Assembly (NCBI GenBank): GCA_028751875.1
Contig: CM054153.1
Span: 28,076,331 to 28,140,330 of the forward strand
Length of the DNA: 64,000 bases
Reading direction: 5' to 3'
From: Rapana venosa
Taxonomy: Eukaryota; Mollusca; Gastropoda; Neogastropoda; Muricidae
Part shown: positions 35,512 through 45,776 of the stretch, one piece after another
Layout: each line of letters starts with the position of its first letter
How positions within the stretch are numbered: position 1 is the first letter of the stretch
Notes under the pieces: model-generated
The model's input: only the letters and a program-made list of their open reading frames with translations
What the model was told of the DNA's origin: nothing
Databases searched by the model: none
Translations under genes and position numbers: made by a program

Positions 35512-35912
35512 CTGCCTAACAGGTAAACCGAGAGGTTCTGGGTTCGATTCCCAGCACTAGCCCTTTCTTTCAAGTTTGACGAGAAAATCGAACTGAATGT
35601 CAAAGTCCTTCGGGTGAGACTATAAAGAGAGGCCGTGTGTGCAAATTACACGTAGAACATCTTGCTCACACGTTAAAAAACCCGATCCGCCTTTCGGAAG
35701 AGTAGGCCATTTCGTGTAGATAGGAGCGGATGATAAAACTTTAAAAAAACAAAACCGCATGCATACAGGTGTCATGTTTAAACACCATCCCCGAAGTCGG
35801 AATGCGGCTACCTAATTAGTAAGGCAAAAAAAGAGAAAAGAAACGGTCGCATAATTATGCGAAAATCTAGCCATTTGGTGAACCTCGGAGCTCTAGCCGC
35901 GGAACGAAAAAA
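35413..35912 (+). mobile_element. SINE family B with large (TAC)n expansion, copy-2 allele
   Basis: Same element as 29303-29729, with about 90 bases of (TAC)n (35426-35514) inside the tRNA-like head between AAGACGTTC and CTGCCTAACAGG. B-box GGTTCTGGGTTCGATTCCC, core and tail are intact. Confidence 0.9.
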
Positions 35913-35924
35913 AATCTCTCTCTT

Positions 35925-35933
35925 ACACACACA

Positions 35934-35999
<66 letters not shown>

Positions 36000-36110
36000 C
36001 ACACACACCTCTCTCTCTCTCTCTCTCTCTCACTCACACACACACACACACCATCACCGCCACCACCACCACACCACACCACCATCACCACCAACCACCA
36101 CCAACAACAA
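35925..36110. repeat. (CA)n, (CT)n and (ACC)n cluster
   Basis: This cluster occupies the place where copy 1 has a SINE-A insertion. Confidence 0.9.
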
Positions 36111-36648
36111 CAACAACATACCAACACCAACACCAGCAACTTAATAACCAATCAAGAACAAAAGAAGCACAGGTCATATTAAAAAAACCCCAACAACCAA
36201 ACATAAAATCAACAATGACATTTCACTCAACATTTTAGTTAAGCAAGAAAGTATACACTACGACATTTACAACAACAAAAAAGAGGATACTAACCTAGTC
36301 TAAAAACTGTGTGAAGTTTAAACTTTGCATTTTTTTGTTTTGGTCAGGCAAGAAGTAGTGCGCTCTACAGACAACATAAAAAAAAACGGATGCTAACTTC
36401 ATCTTATCAAAAAGAAGGGCAAAAGCTTGAGCTGTCATAAACTGTCCTTAATGACTTGAAACGGCGCTCACAACAAAGGCTAGTTGTAGTGCTTTTGTAC
36501 AGGGAAAAGTCGTACGTAGAGGAGGGTGTGCGCTTAAAAACAAGATAAAGCACAGTCTAGGTGGGGTTTTAAATTTTTTTTTTATTCTTCTTCAAAGTCC
36601 TGAATAGTAGATGAAGTACATCTGTCTACCTGTCTTTTCTGCTCTTCC

Positions 36649-36691
36649 TCCCCCCCCCCCCCCCCCCCCCCCCCCCCCTGTGTGTGTGTGT
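36649..36691. repeat. Poly-C then (TG)n
   Basis: A C run of about 29 bases (36650-36678) passes directly into (TG)n. Confidence 0.9.
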
Positions 36692-36964
36692 GAAAAAGCG
36701 CACCAGTGCTCATTCATTATCTTCGAAATAACAAAAGTCGATTACAATTGATTCTCCTTCTCTGTGTCTCTCCCTGTCTCTGTCTCTCCGCCCTCCCATC
36801 CCTCTGGCTCCCTCCTCCCATCCCTCCGGCTCCCTCCCTACCTCCCTCCCTCCCTCTCCTCTGTCCAGCTCTTTGTCCAGTGCTTTCAAAGGCAAGGGGT
36901 TCACAGGTTGTGAAGGGCTAACTTGATAAGCCATGTACCCTATGAACCCAGAGGGAACACACGA

Positions 36965-36979
36965 CAAGGGAGAGAGACA

Positions 36980-37057
<78 letters not shown>

Positions 37058-37082
37058 CGAGCGGGAAAGAGAGAGAGAGAGC
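36965..37082. repeat. (GA)n array
   Basis: GA dinucleotides with few interruptions. Confidence 0.92.
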
Positions 37083-37422
37083 ACAGGTGAATGGTAATGG
37101 GGGGCCGAGCTGTTGTTATGTCCTGCCTACCTCCCAGTACATACATACATACAAATAGATCAAGAGTACATGATTGTAGCAGATTTCAAAGAGAACAGCA
37201 TTTGAATGAATAGATTGCGAACACGGGGACAACGGTGAAGAGGGGAAGAGTGGGGCTTTAGACTTGCCGGCGGGGGTCACTTTATCCACCTAGTAGTATC
37301 TGCAACTGTTCAGTCAAAGTGAAGCGAATTATTCTCTTTGATGTATGCTGTACTGGGCTGTTGTAATCCCTCTCCCCTTACCAAAATTCTAAACATTGCC
37401 GGTGGGATGAGTGAGTGCATTA

Positions 37423-37473
37423 TTATATTCTGGGTGATTGCTAAGAGTGTTAAGCTGGGGAACATGTAACAAT

Positions 37474-37528
<55 letters not shown>

Positions 37529-37530
37529 CT
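37423..37530 (+). mobile_element. Repeat family G, 3' end with (AGC)n tail
   Basis: ATTCTGGGTGATTGC, AGAGTGTTAAGCTGGGGAAC and then a long (AGC)n tract (37473-37528). The same end carries (AAC)n at 10341 and 53378. Confidence 0.7.
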
Positions 37531-37707
37531 TCAGAATAAAGTCAGCACTTGTAACAGCATTGCTGTATTATTTTGTGTGTAATGACAATAGCAGAAGTCC
37601 GAAAACGTCAAAGGGAGACTACCAGACAAAATAGTTAACCCGCTGATGCCAGCAGAACGGTGACATTGTGCAATAGACAGGTTAAAAAAAACAACACGAG
37701 AGAGATA

Positions 37708-37826
37708 TATTTTATTCTTTTATTTCGAGGATAATGGATTAAGCACTCGTGTGCTTTTTGGGGGTAAATTCTGTTATCCGGTCACGAATACATTACTCTA
37801 ACCACCAGGCTATCCCGTCCCCGTGG
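37708..37826 (-). mobile_element. SINE family A with internal deletion
   Basis: In reverse orientation the tail (TTTTATTCTTTTATTTCG, GGATAATGGATTAAGCACTC, GTGTGCTTTTT) is joined directly to the head (GGTCACGAATACATTACTC, TAACCACCAGGCTATCCCG). About 250 bases of core are missing. Confidence 0.8.
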
Positions 37827-37935
37827 TTAGAGAGAGAGAGACAGAGAGAGAGACAGAGACACAGAGAGAGAAATTCCCATTCCAGTTTGTATAGCCAGCT
37901 TATATTTTCAGTTTACGTGGACTTTTTTCTTCTTC

Positions 37936-37990
37936 TTCGTTCCTCGGCTACAGATGCGAGGTTCATCAATGGTGAGATTTTTGCATACCT
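37936..37990 (-). mobile_element. SINE family B tail fragment
   Basis: CGTTCCTCGGCTACAGATGC, GAGGTTCATCAATGGTGAG and TTTTTGCATA match the reversed tail. Confidence 0.8.
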
Positions 37991-38099
37991 CAACCATTTT
38001 TTGCCTAACACCCATCTCTGAAAATCCATCGATTCAAGCTTCACCTTCAACAGGACTGGTGTAAGGCTTCACAAACACAAGCAAAAAATGAAAACTCGG

Positions 38100-38262
38100 A
38101 TTTCTGGTTTTATTCTCTCTCTCTCCCTCTCTCCCCATCTCTCCCTTTCTCTGTCCTCCCCCCCTTCCCTCTCCCTCTATCTCCCCCCTCCCCTATCTCT
38201 CCCCTCTCTCTTTTTATCTCTATCTCTCCCCCCTCTCTCTCTCTCCCTCTCCCCCTCTATCT
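38100..38262. repeat. C/T-rich low-complexity tract
   Basis: CTCC/CTCT-rich sequence precedes a SINE-A fragment; a similar tract follows at 38395-38475. Confidence 0.85.
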
Positions 38263-38392
38263 GTAGGCCATTGTGTGCGGGTGGGAACAGATGACGAGAA
38301 TTTACAAAACCACATACACACGAGGATTGGGTGTAAAAAAGCACATAAGTGCTTATTCTATTATCCTCGATATAAAAGAAAATTTTAAAATC
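38262..38392 (+). mobile_element. SINE family A, 3' half
   Basis: GTAGGCCATTGTGTGCGGG, GGGAACAGATGACGAG, ACATACACACGAGGATTGG, AAGTGCTTATTCTATTATCC and TCGATATAAAAG. The head and most of the core are missing. Confidence 0.9.
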
Positions 38393-38804
38393 TCTTCCCA
38401 TCTCTCTCCTCCCTCACCGCCCCCCCCCCCCCTTCTCTCTCCCCCCCCCCTCCTCTCCTCTCCCCCCCTCTCTCACCCCCTACCTTTTCCCAGATCCCCA
38501 AGTTCCCCTCCCCTGTTTCCTGTATCATCTCTGTTGTCGGCTACTAGTCTATGTCATCGGTTTGGTCTGACAAAGACTCTTTGTTCGTGCGGATACGGGC
38601 AGCAGAATGAAGGTTAAGTCCACGTGCACTGGGGTAGGGGGAGATGGGATGAAATGTTGGATTTGGAGGTGGGGGAGGGGTGGGGTGGGGGGGGGGGGGG
38701 TGTTGGTTGAAGTGTGGTTAGGGAGGGGCGAGAGGGAGTACAAGACAAGATTGCTCAAAACTTGCACCTGTCCTGCTTTGTTCATTAATTAAGCTTCAAT
38801 TATG

Positions 38805-38825
38805 GAGTCTGTCTGTCTGTCTGTC

Positions 38826-38856
<31 letters not shown>

Positions 38857-38884
38857 TACTCTCTCTCTCTCTCTTCTCTCTCTC

Positions 38885-38939
<55 letters not shown>

Positions 38940-38945
38940 CTCCTC
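38805..38945. repeat. (CTGT)n and (CT)n tract
   Basis: TCTG tetramers pass into CT dinucleotides and end at the left arm of the foldback element. Confidence 0.92.
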
Positions 38946-38956
38946 CCTCCCACGAA

Positions 38957-39212
38957 TCTTAGTCACCAACCTCCGATCTCAGTTTCTGTAATAGGTCTCT
39001 GGTTTAAAAAAAAAAAGATAACTGCTTCATTCTATTTTGAACTAAAAAGAAAACTGCAGCAACCACAGCCAACGTTGGAGTCAAACAAACGTTTGGCTTG
39101 TGTTGCTAGCAGTTTCTCTTTTTAGTTCAAAATAGAATGAAGCAGTTATCTTTTTTTTTTTTTAAACCAGAGACCTATTACAGAAACTGAGATCGGAGGT
39201 TGGTGACTAAGA
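38957..39212. repeat. 256-bp foldback: near-perfect 101/104-bp inverted repeat
   Basis: Left arm 38957-39057 and right arm 39109-39212 are reverse complements, differing by a few bases and by the length of an internal A/T run. The outer ends read TCTTAGTCACCAACCTCCG and its complement. The 51-base centre is itself partly palindromic (GCAACCACAGCCAACGTT against AACGTTTGGCTTGTGTTGC). No frame is present. It could be a foldback/MITE-type element, a young inverted duplication or a chimeric-read artefact. Confidence 0.9.
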
Positions 39213-39242
39213 ACAACAAACTCACCTTTTGGATATCCCTAA

Positions 39243-39485
39243 GAGTTAAGATCTGGACTGGCCAAGACTGTCCTACAGGGAACAGTACAAGGAGGGAGAC
39301 GAAGAGGCAGACAGAGAAAACGATGGGAAGACAGCATCAGAGAGTGTGGACTGGACTTGAGTGGGAACGACTTGCTACAGAAGGCTGAAAGCCGCGAAGA
39401 GTGGAGGAAGCTGGTTGCAAAATCTTCAGTGGTGCCCCAACGGTCTACAAGACTACGGGATAGGTGAAGGTGAAGAAGAATAATA
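39243..39485 (+). mobile_element. Non-LTR retrotransposon C-terminus, copy L6c
   Basis: ATCTGGACTGGCCAAGACTG begins a stretch encoding SGLAKTVLQGTVQGGRRR, GRQRKRW, a frameshifted WTGLEW block, EEWRKLVAKSS and a terminal RLRDR-stop, then the GGTGAAGGTGAAG end. It is 5'-truncated and starts about 30 bases after the foldback. Confidence 0.8.
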
Positions 39486-39679
39486 ATTAAGATGGGTGTT
39501 TTGTGCTTTTCTGCCGCTTGTTGCATTTTGTCTATTGGTAAGTTTTATGTATTTTGTTTGCTTCAGTGGCTTTCTGCGTGTTTGTTTGTGGACATGTCTT
39601 TTTCTGTCATTTCGAATTCTTCTATGTCTATTTATTATTGTTGTCATTTTGGGGTGTGGTGGTAGTATTTACAGCAGTT

Positions 39680-40170
39680 GGTTGTATTTTTCTTTCTCCT
39701 TTTCCTTCGTCATTTCCCCTTTTCTTCCTTTCTTTCTTTTCAGCGTAAATTTTCTTTTTCTTCTTTCTTTCTTTCTGTTCTTTCCTTCCTCCTTTTTTTT
39801 TTAATCATCACCCCCCCCCCCCCCCCGCCAGCCTCTCTGTCTCTGTCTGTCTGTCTCTCTCTTCCTTTCCTTTCCATCCTTCCTTCCTGTATTTCATTCT
39901 GTCTTCCTTCCTTTCTTTTTTCTTTTCTAAAATTTGTTTTCCTTTCTTCCTTCCTCCCTCGCTCTCTTCCTTCTTCCCTCCCTCCATTCTTTCTTCCTCC
40001 CTCCCTTCCTTCCTAATCCCTCCCTCCCTGTCTTTCTTTCTTTCTTTTCCTTCCCTCCTTCCTTCTTCTTCCTTCACTCCCTGTCTGTCTTTCTCTCTTT
40101 CTTTCTTTCTTTTCTTTCATTCCTTCCTTCCTCTCCCCTTCCTTCCCTCCTTTCTTTCCATTTTCACCCT
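39680..40170. repeat. Polypyrimidine (CTTT/CCTT)n block with poly-C
   Basis: Plus strand rich in CTTT and TTCC with a poly-C run at about 39810-39826. Frames on both strands are low complexity. Confidence 0.92.
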
Positions 40171-40284
40171 CTGACACAGGAGACTCTGATCGGCCTAATG
40201 ACAAAACTGGCGTGCTGCAGTCTACTTTTGTCCAGCCCAGCCCATGAGGAGACAAGGCTGAGGGGGAGGGAGAAAGAGGGAGGG

Positions 40285-40516
40285 AGGGAGAGAGAGAGAG
40301 AGAGGGAGAGAGAGAGAGAGAGAGCAGACAGCTATAGACAGGCCTCTAGGGGCCTAGTATAAGGTAACATTTTAAATGCTGCAGCAAGCTTCGGATTTCT
40401 GCGGCTCCAGCCACTATTACAATTGTTCCTCCTTGCTTGCTCTCTCTCTGTCTCTGTCTCTCTCTTCCTCTCTCTCTCTGTCTCTCTCTCCTCTCTCTCT
40501 CATCCTCTCTCTCTCG

Positions 40517-40547
<31 letters not shown>

Positions 40548-40694
40548 GTGTGGTGTGTGTGTGTTGTGTGTGTGTGTGTGTGTGTGGCGTGCACACATAC
40601 ACACACACTGTCTCTCTGTTTTTTTTTCAAAAGTAGAACAAGAGCACTAACTGTTTTAAACACTGAACACAAACACATACAGAAACACATACAG

Positions 40695-40740
<46 letters not shown>

Positions 40741-40748
40741 CACACACA

Positions 40749-40790
<42 letters not shown>

Positions 40791-40800
40791 CAGACAGACA
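40285..40800. repeat. (GA)n, (CT)n, (GT)n, (CA)n and (GACA)n cluster
   Basis: (GA)n at 40287-40324, (CT)n at 40441-40510, (GT)n at 40520-40587 and (CA)n at 40697-40788 followed by GACA tetramers. The opposing (GT)n and (CA)n blocks could form an imperfect inverted repeat. Confidence 0.92.
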
Positions 40801-41219
40801 GACAGACAGAGAGCCAGAGACAGACAGACAGATTAACAGACAAAAACCAGATCTTACACAGCCGTGACTGTTGGTTGATGGTACACCGCTGGGACTCCAA
40901 TACAACCAAACAACGATAAAAGACCCAAAGAAAATGCGATTACAAAAATAAACAATAACAACTACAAAACCACAACAAAATAACACTAAAACAACAAAAC
41001 GATATCAAAGTCTGCTGACCAATGGTCAATCGGGTGACTCAGGGCACGTCTGACCCAAGGATGACAGGCCACGCCAACAAGAGGGGTCAGCCATGTCCAT
41101 CCAGCACACAAGGTCGGTCTCTTCTGGACACTGACCCTTCTGAACTCTCAAGACCGTTTGTACCAACCAGCCACACCCCCTTTCCCCTCAAGAAAAAAGG
41201 GAAGAAAGAAAAGAAAAAC

Positions 41220-41405
41220 GCACGCACACGCACACAGATATACACACAGATATACATACATACGCACACAGGCAGACACACAGACACAGGTACAGACACA
41301 CAGAGAAGGGGGGTGGGGAGGAGAAGCAGGGAGGAAGAAATGGTTATTCATTAAAAACACACACACAGACACACGCACCCCCCCCCCCCCCCCCACACAC
41401 ACACA
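41220..41405. repeat. (CA)n-rich region ending in poly-C/(AC)n
   Basis: Degenerate ACAC/CAGA sequence with a poly-C run at 41379-41394. Confidence 0.85.
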
Positions 41406-41534
41406 CCAGGGAGTAAGGAGGGAGGCATAAATTGTAAGGTAAGCTATAGAGGGGTGCTTAAGGGGACCAGGCAAAAAAATCCCCCCCCTCCCCCCCGAAA
41501 AAAAAGGCAAAAGAAAAGAAAAGAGAAGGAGGGC

Positions 41535-41700
41535 GGAAGAGACAGAGACAGAGAGACAAAGTCAAGAGAGAGAGACAGAGGAGGAGGAGGAAGAGACAGA
41601 GAGAGAGACAGAGACAGAGACAGAGACAGAGAGAGAGAGAGGGAGAGAGAGAGAGATGGAGGAAGGCAGAGAAAGAGAGAGGAAGACAGAGAAAGAGAGA
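41535..41700. repeat. (GA)n/(GACA)n tract, 3' flank of LINE L2b
   Basis: GA/GACA array that reads (TC)n-like on the sense strand of the adjacent LINE 3' end. Confidence 0.9.
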
Positions 41701-41880
41701 TTCCGAGAGATCTTTATTCATAAAGGCCAAGGCCCCTCAGAAGGGGAGGGGGGGGGGGGGGGGGAATGTACAAGACAAATGTTGACAAGACACATCCACA
41801 TTAATAATATATTTGTTAACATACTCGCTTCGCCTTTTAAAGGCTTCGTACAAATATTTTTTTTATATGCTTAATTGGAA
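41701..41880 (-). mobile_element. LINE 3'-end fragment L2b
   Basis: On the minus strand the 3' end reads GGCCTTGGCCTTTATGAATAAAG, shortened here, followed by two ATCTCTC-like units and then (TC)n. The layout is the same as L1, L2 and L3 (GGCC...AATAAA near the end). A poly-C/G run (41748-41764) lies inside it, and its 5' side meets the (TC)n that flanks LINE L2. Confidence 0.55.
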
Positions 41881-42077
41881 CGAGAGAGAGAGAGAACTCG
41901 AACTCGAACTCGAACTCGAATGGTTTATTCACAAAAAGGCCATTGGCCCATACATGAAGGGGGATGCCGAACTGCTTAGTATTTTGGTTTAAAAACAAAC
42001 ACAAAAAAAAAAAAACAAAAAAAACCACCACACAGACAACATGTTACTGTATAACAAAGTCAGCTACAAAAAATCAC

Positions 42078-42524
42078 TTAGGATAACATTATCTCTCTTA
42101 TTCTGAAAGCTCTACACAAATATAAAGTGAGGCTGCGCACAACCTCAGGATGACTTGATGCCAGGAGTAAACAGAGTCTAAATAAATTAGGCTGTCTACT
42201 ATATTTAACAGGGATGTAGTTCTGCCTAACATCCTCAAAAACTGGACAGCACAACACAAAATGTACTTCATCCTCTGGTGCTTGCTTACATAATGGGCAT
42301 AGCAGTCTGAGGTCGTCAATATCATGTTCTCTGTATCTGAATTTATGAACATTTATATCTGATACACCAAGTCTGAACTTAGACATAATTCTTTTCAAAT
42401 GTATATCCATATCAAGTTTTAGATAAGGTTTGACATCATGCGAACTTATAAATTGTCTGTACATTTGAAATCTTTCACTGTTTTGTATATGATCACTCCA
42501 TTGCTGCCATCGGCAGTCAATCAA
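42078..42524 (-). pseudogene. LINE ORF2 fragment: C-terminal zinc-knuckle domain
   Basis: About 148 residues from a non-ATG start. WQQWSDHIQNSERFQMYRQF is followed by KFRLGVSDINVHKFRY and the C-x2-C-x8-H-x4-C knuckle beginning CPLCKQ (about residue 76), then FRLCLLLAS and the helical end RAFRIREIMLS-stop. This is the nucleic-acid-binding tail of LINE proteins. The same tail is present at 53953-54180 and 2005-2259. Confidence 0.85.
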
Positions 42525-42991
42525 TCTTTGCCTGAAAGCGTTAATAAACTCTCTACAATTTCCGACTCCTTGATTGAGCCAAACAAATCCAAACCCAGTT
42601 CACACAAACAGGTACGTATTTGTGTTGCCCAGTTGTTTTTCCCTTTGACATCTAGATCATAAAGCATCTTGTAGGATTTAAAAGGTAGCCTGCTCTCATT
42701 CATATGCAGAATCTTAATCCAATATCTAATGCATCTTACAGCAGCATTAACAGAGAGGGGGTATCTATTAGTTTCACTATATACAAGATCATTAGGTGTA
42801 CGTCTATCTAAGCCTAAAAACTGCTTTAAAGCAAAGAGGTGCACTGATTCACAATGAGTTACAGCTGCATCCAAGCCCCAAATTTCTGAACCATATAACA
42901 CAGTGGGTTGTATTTGTGCATCAAATATCTTAATGAACAAGTCAAAAGAGTTATTATTCAATATTCGTAGTTTTTTCAACACAAATAACAA
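42521..42991 (-). pseudogene. LINE ORF2 fragment: post-RT region with YGSEIWG
   Basis: 156 residues. It contains FDAQIQPTVLYGSEIWG (about 23-39), the hallmark following the RT domain in many LINE polyproteins, then LFALKQFLGLDRRTPNDLVY and a helical region with YWIKILHM. The frame stops at TGA near 42523. A one-base frameshift near 42545 connects it to the next fragment, which overlaps it by four bases. It lacks the catalytic RT palm and endonuclease, lost by 5' truncation. Confidence 0.85.
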
Positions 42992-43008
42992 GCTTCGTTT
43001 ACCTCGAC

Positions 43009-43152
<144 letters not shown>

Positions 43153-43439
43153 GGGTGTGGCCAAAGGCGCCAGGAAAGGGCCTCTAATGAGGTCCTACCT
43201 TCCACACACCGATAGTCTGCTTTGGCCTAAACGATGTGGATGTGGAGGAGGAGAGAGATTGAGAGAAGGGGGGTGGGGGTGGGGGTGGGTGGGGGTGGGA
43301 GGTGGGATGGGGGAGGGGGAGGGTGTAGGGGGCTTGGTCTGGCTATAAAACCCTGTGGGGAGGTGAGGAGAGGACAAAGATTTTGGGGTAAGGGGGAGGA
43401 AGGGAGAGGGAGGGAGGGAGGAGTGAGTGGTGGGACAGG

Positions 43440-43462
43440 GAGAGAGAGAAGGAGAGAGAGAC

Positions 43463-43517
<55 letters not shown>

Positions 43518-43596
43518 CAGAAAGCAGCAGCAGAGAGAGCGAGAGAGAGAGAGAGAGAGGGGGGGGGGGTATATGAGAGACCTGTAAGCAGACAGA

Positions 43597-43652
<56 letters not shown>

Positions 43653-43736
43653 AGGAGAGGGGAGAACCAGAAAGCAGCAGCAGAGAGAGCGAGAGAGAGA
43701 GAGAGAGAGGGGGGGGTATATGAGAGACCTGTAAGC

Positions 43737-43815
<79 letters not shown>

Positions 43816-43992
43816 CAGAAAGCAGCAGCAGAGAGAGCGAGAGAGACGGAGAGAGAGAGAGGAGGGTGGTATGAGAGAGACCTGTGAGCAGACAGAGAGA
43901 GAGAGACAGACAGCAAGAGAGAGAGAGAGAGAGAGAGAGAGGAGGGGGTATGAGAGAGACCTGTGAGCAGACAGAGAGAGAGAGACAGACAG

Positions 43993-44054
<62 letters not shown>

Positions 44055-44180
44055 GAGAGAGAGGGGGGGGGGGGGGGAGAGAGACCTGTAAGCAGACAGA
44101 CAGAGAGAGAGACAGACAGCATGAGAGAGAGAGGGGGGGGGGGGATGAGAGAAACCTGTAGGCAGACAGAGAGACAGACA
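43440..44180. repeat. Compound minisatellite grown in (GA)n, unit ATGAGAGACCTGTAAGCAGACAG
   Basis: Six units contain GAGACCTGTAAGCAGACAG or close variants (near 43575, 43721, 43876, 43956, 44082 and 44147), each preceded by a short poly-G run. The first three also carry CAGAAAGCAGCAGCAGAG. Variable (GA)n spacers separate them, giving unit lengths of about 65-155 bases. The 361- and 377-codon minus-strand Ser/Leu frames are artefacts. Confidence 0.9.
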
Positions 44181-44302
44181 GACAGACAGAGACAAAAAGA
44201 GACAAACAGACGTACAGAAATGAGTGAAATAATAGTGCAAGGGAAGTACGGGGGAACTGAAGAAGAGGCTGACAGGACAATGCTTATTATTCAAACAATT
44301 TT

Positions 44303-44410
44303 CTCCCCGAAGTCGGATGGGGCTGCCTTTAACGGTGGGCAAAAACGGTTGTATACGCACAAAATAATCATACCACTGGTCAATCTCGGAGACCTAACTG
44401 AAAAAACTAG
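44303..44410 (+). mobile_element. SINE family B tail, diverged
   Basis: CCCCGAAGTCGGATGGGGC, GCCTTTAACGGTGGGC, ACGGTTGTATACGCAC and CTCGGAGACCTAACTG match the tail with more divergence than other copies. Confidence 0.7.
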
Positions 44411-44834
44411 CAAGAATAAACGTACATGTATAAAGATCCAAGAATTAAAAAAAATAAACATTTAAAAAATGAAACTCGCATTTGTCAGCTCGGTTTAGTT
44501 AAAAATCCTGTTTATCTGTTTCATAAATCTCAGTTGTTGTTGTTGGAGTTGGTTTCTATGGTGTTGTCATTGTTGCTGCTGTTGTTGTCGTTGTTGTTGT
44601 GCTGCTATTGTTGGTGTTGTTGTTTGAGTTGGGGTTGGTTTTTTCTCAAAACAGATTTGCAGTTACACTTCAAGAAGGTGTAAAAAGGTGTAAACTTATG
44701 AACTAATTAAAGGAGACTCATACCTACGACTCAGGTGTATCTTAAGATTATTTGCTCTCCACAAAGACTGTGATTGAAAAAAAAAGTCTACTACACTACC
44801 CATGGTTTGTAAACATGTCAATGATTTCCTTGTA

Positions 44835-44845
44835 GTGTGTGTGTA

Positions 44846-44904
<59 letters not shown>

Positions 44905-45055
44905 GTGTGTGTGTGTTTGTATGATGTGTGTGTGTGCGCGCGCGCCTGTGCACGCGTGCATGTGCGCGCGCGCACTTGTGTCTACGCACATGCGCGGGCA
45001 CAACGAATGTATCTGAGTCTGTGTGTGCGCACGCACACACCTGTACAGTGTGCGT
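44835..45055. repeat. (GT)n, (GA)n and alternating CG/CA tract
   Basis: (GT)n and (GA)n (44835-44900) lead into GTGTGCGCGCGCG-type alternating purine-pyrimidine sequence (44925-45050) that could adopt Z-DNA. Confidence 0.85.
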
Positions 45056-45470
45056 GCACCGCGAGCTTGTCCCCACTCTCTGCTTGTCGCTTCTTTCCAC
45101 TCATTTCATCTCAGAAATTTGACAGGTCCATCCCACCACCCCCTTCCCTATCCCCTCCTTCCTTCCTTCTCCCCCACCACACCCCCCTCTCACAAAACCT
45201 CCCCCCCCCTAGAAAAAAAAGTTCCATTCCTCCCTCCCACCCACTTCTCATCAACCCTAAGCCCACCCTGAGCTCTCTCCTCTCTTCCACCTTCCACTGG
45301 GGTGTCCTTCATATTAAGCAGACGACAGTCTCGCCTCCCCCCCTCCCTCCCCTACTTCCTAAGGCTCTACATCTCTCAACCGAGAGTATGTCCCCCAGTG
45401 TGTGCAGTGAACAGTGTATTATATCTGTATCCTTTGTGCTTATTGTGTTTTTTTCTCCTCTATGTCCCAT
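45056..45470. other. C/T-rich unique sequence, no gene recognised
   Basis: A Pro/Ser-rich frame crosses the region, but it joins repeat-derived sequence at both ends and has no recognisable domain. Confidence 0.35.
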
Positions 45471-45699
45471 GCTGTCTGTCTGTCTATCTGTCTGTCTCTC
45501 TCTCTCTCTCCACACAGATACGGTGTACATGAAGTTCAGTGTAGTATGGCGTGGTTTCATATTGTGAGGTAGGGTGTAATGATGTATGAAAGGTGAGAGA
45601 CATAGACAGAGAGAGACAGAGAGATGGGGAGGGGGACCACACAGACAGACAGACAAACAAAGACAGTGAGAGAAAGATAACCAGGCAGATTTATTTTTA

Positions 45700-45734
45700 A
45701 AAAGCGCGCGCGCGCGAACACACACACACACACA

Positions 45735-45775
<41 letters not shown>
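45700..45775. repeat. (CG)n/(CA)n tract
   Basis: GCGCGCGCG passes into (CA)n. Confidence 0.9.

Positions 45776-45776
<1 letters not shown>

Larger units (their letters stand above)
31268..36607. repeat. 5-kb duplicated segment, copy 2
   Basis: Collinear with 25698-30718. Its left 2.5 kb carries many small homopolymer indels; its right half is cleaner. It starts exactly at the gap edge and loses similarity to copy 1 after CAAAGTCCTGAATA, about 50 bases before copy 1 reaches the gap. Confidence 0.9.
41883..43008 (-). mobile_element. 5'-truncated non-LTR retrotransposon L2 flanked by (TC)n
   Basis: The best-preserved LINE of the window. The minus strand runs from (TC)n at 43009 through the end of the reverse-transcriptase/thumb region and C-terminal domain, a 3' UTR, GAATAAACC, four CGAGTT units and (TC)n at 41883-41895. 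The loss of the 5' part is typical of incomplete target-primed reverse transcription. The coding parts are listed separately. Confidence 0.85.

Noticed and set aside
43195..44360. 361- and 377-codon Ser/Leu/Cys frames
   Set aside because: They read through the GA-derived minisatellite; overlapping frames in all phases are equally open.
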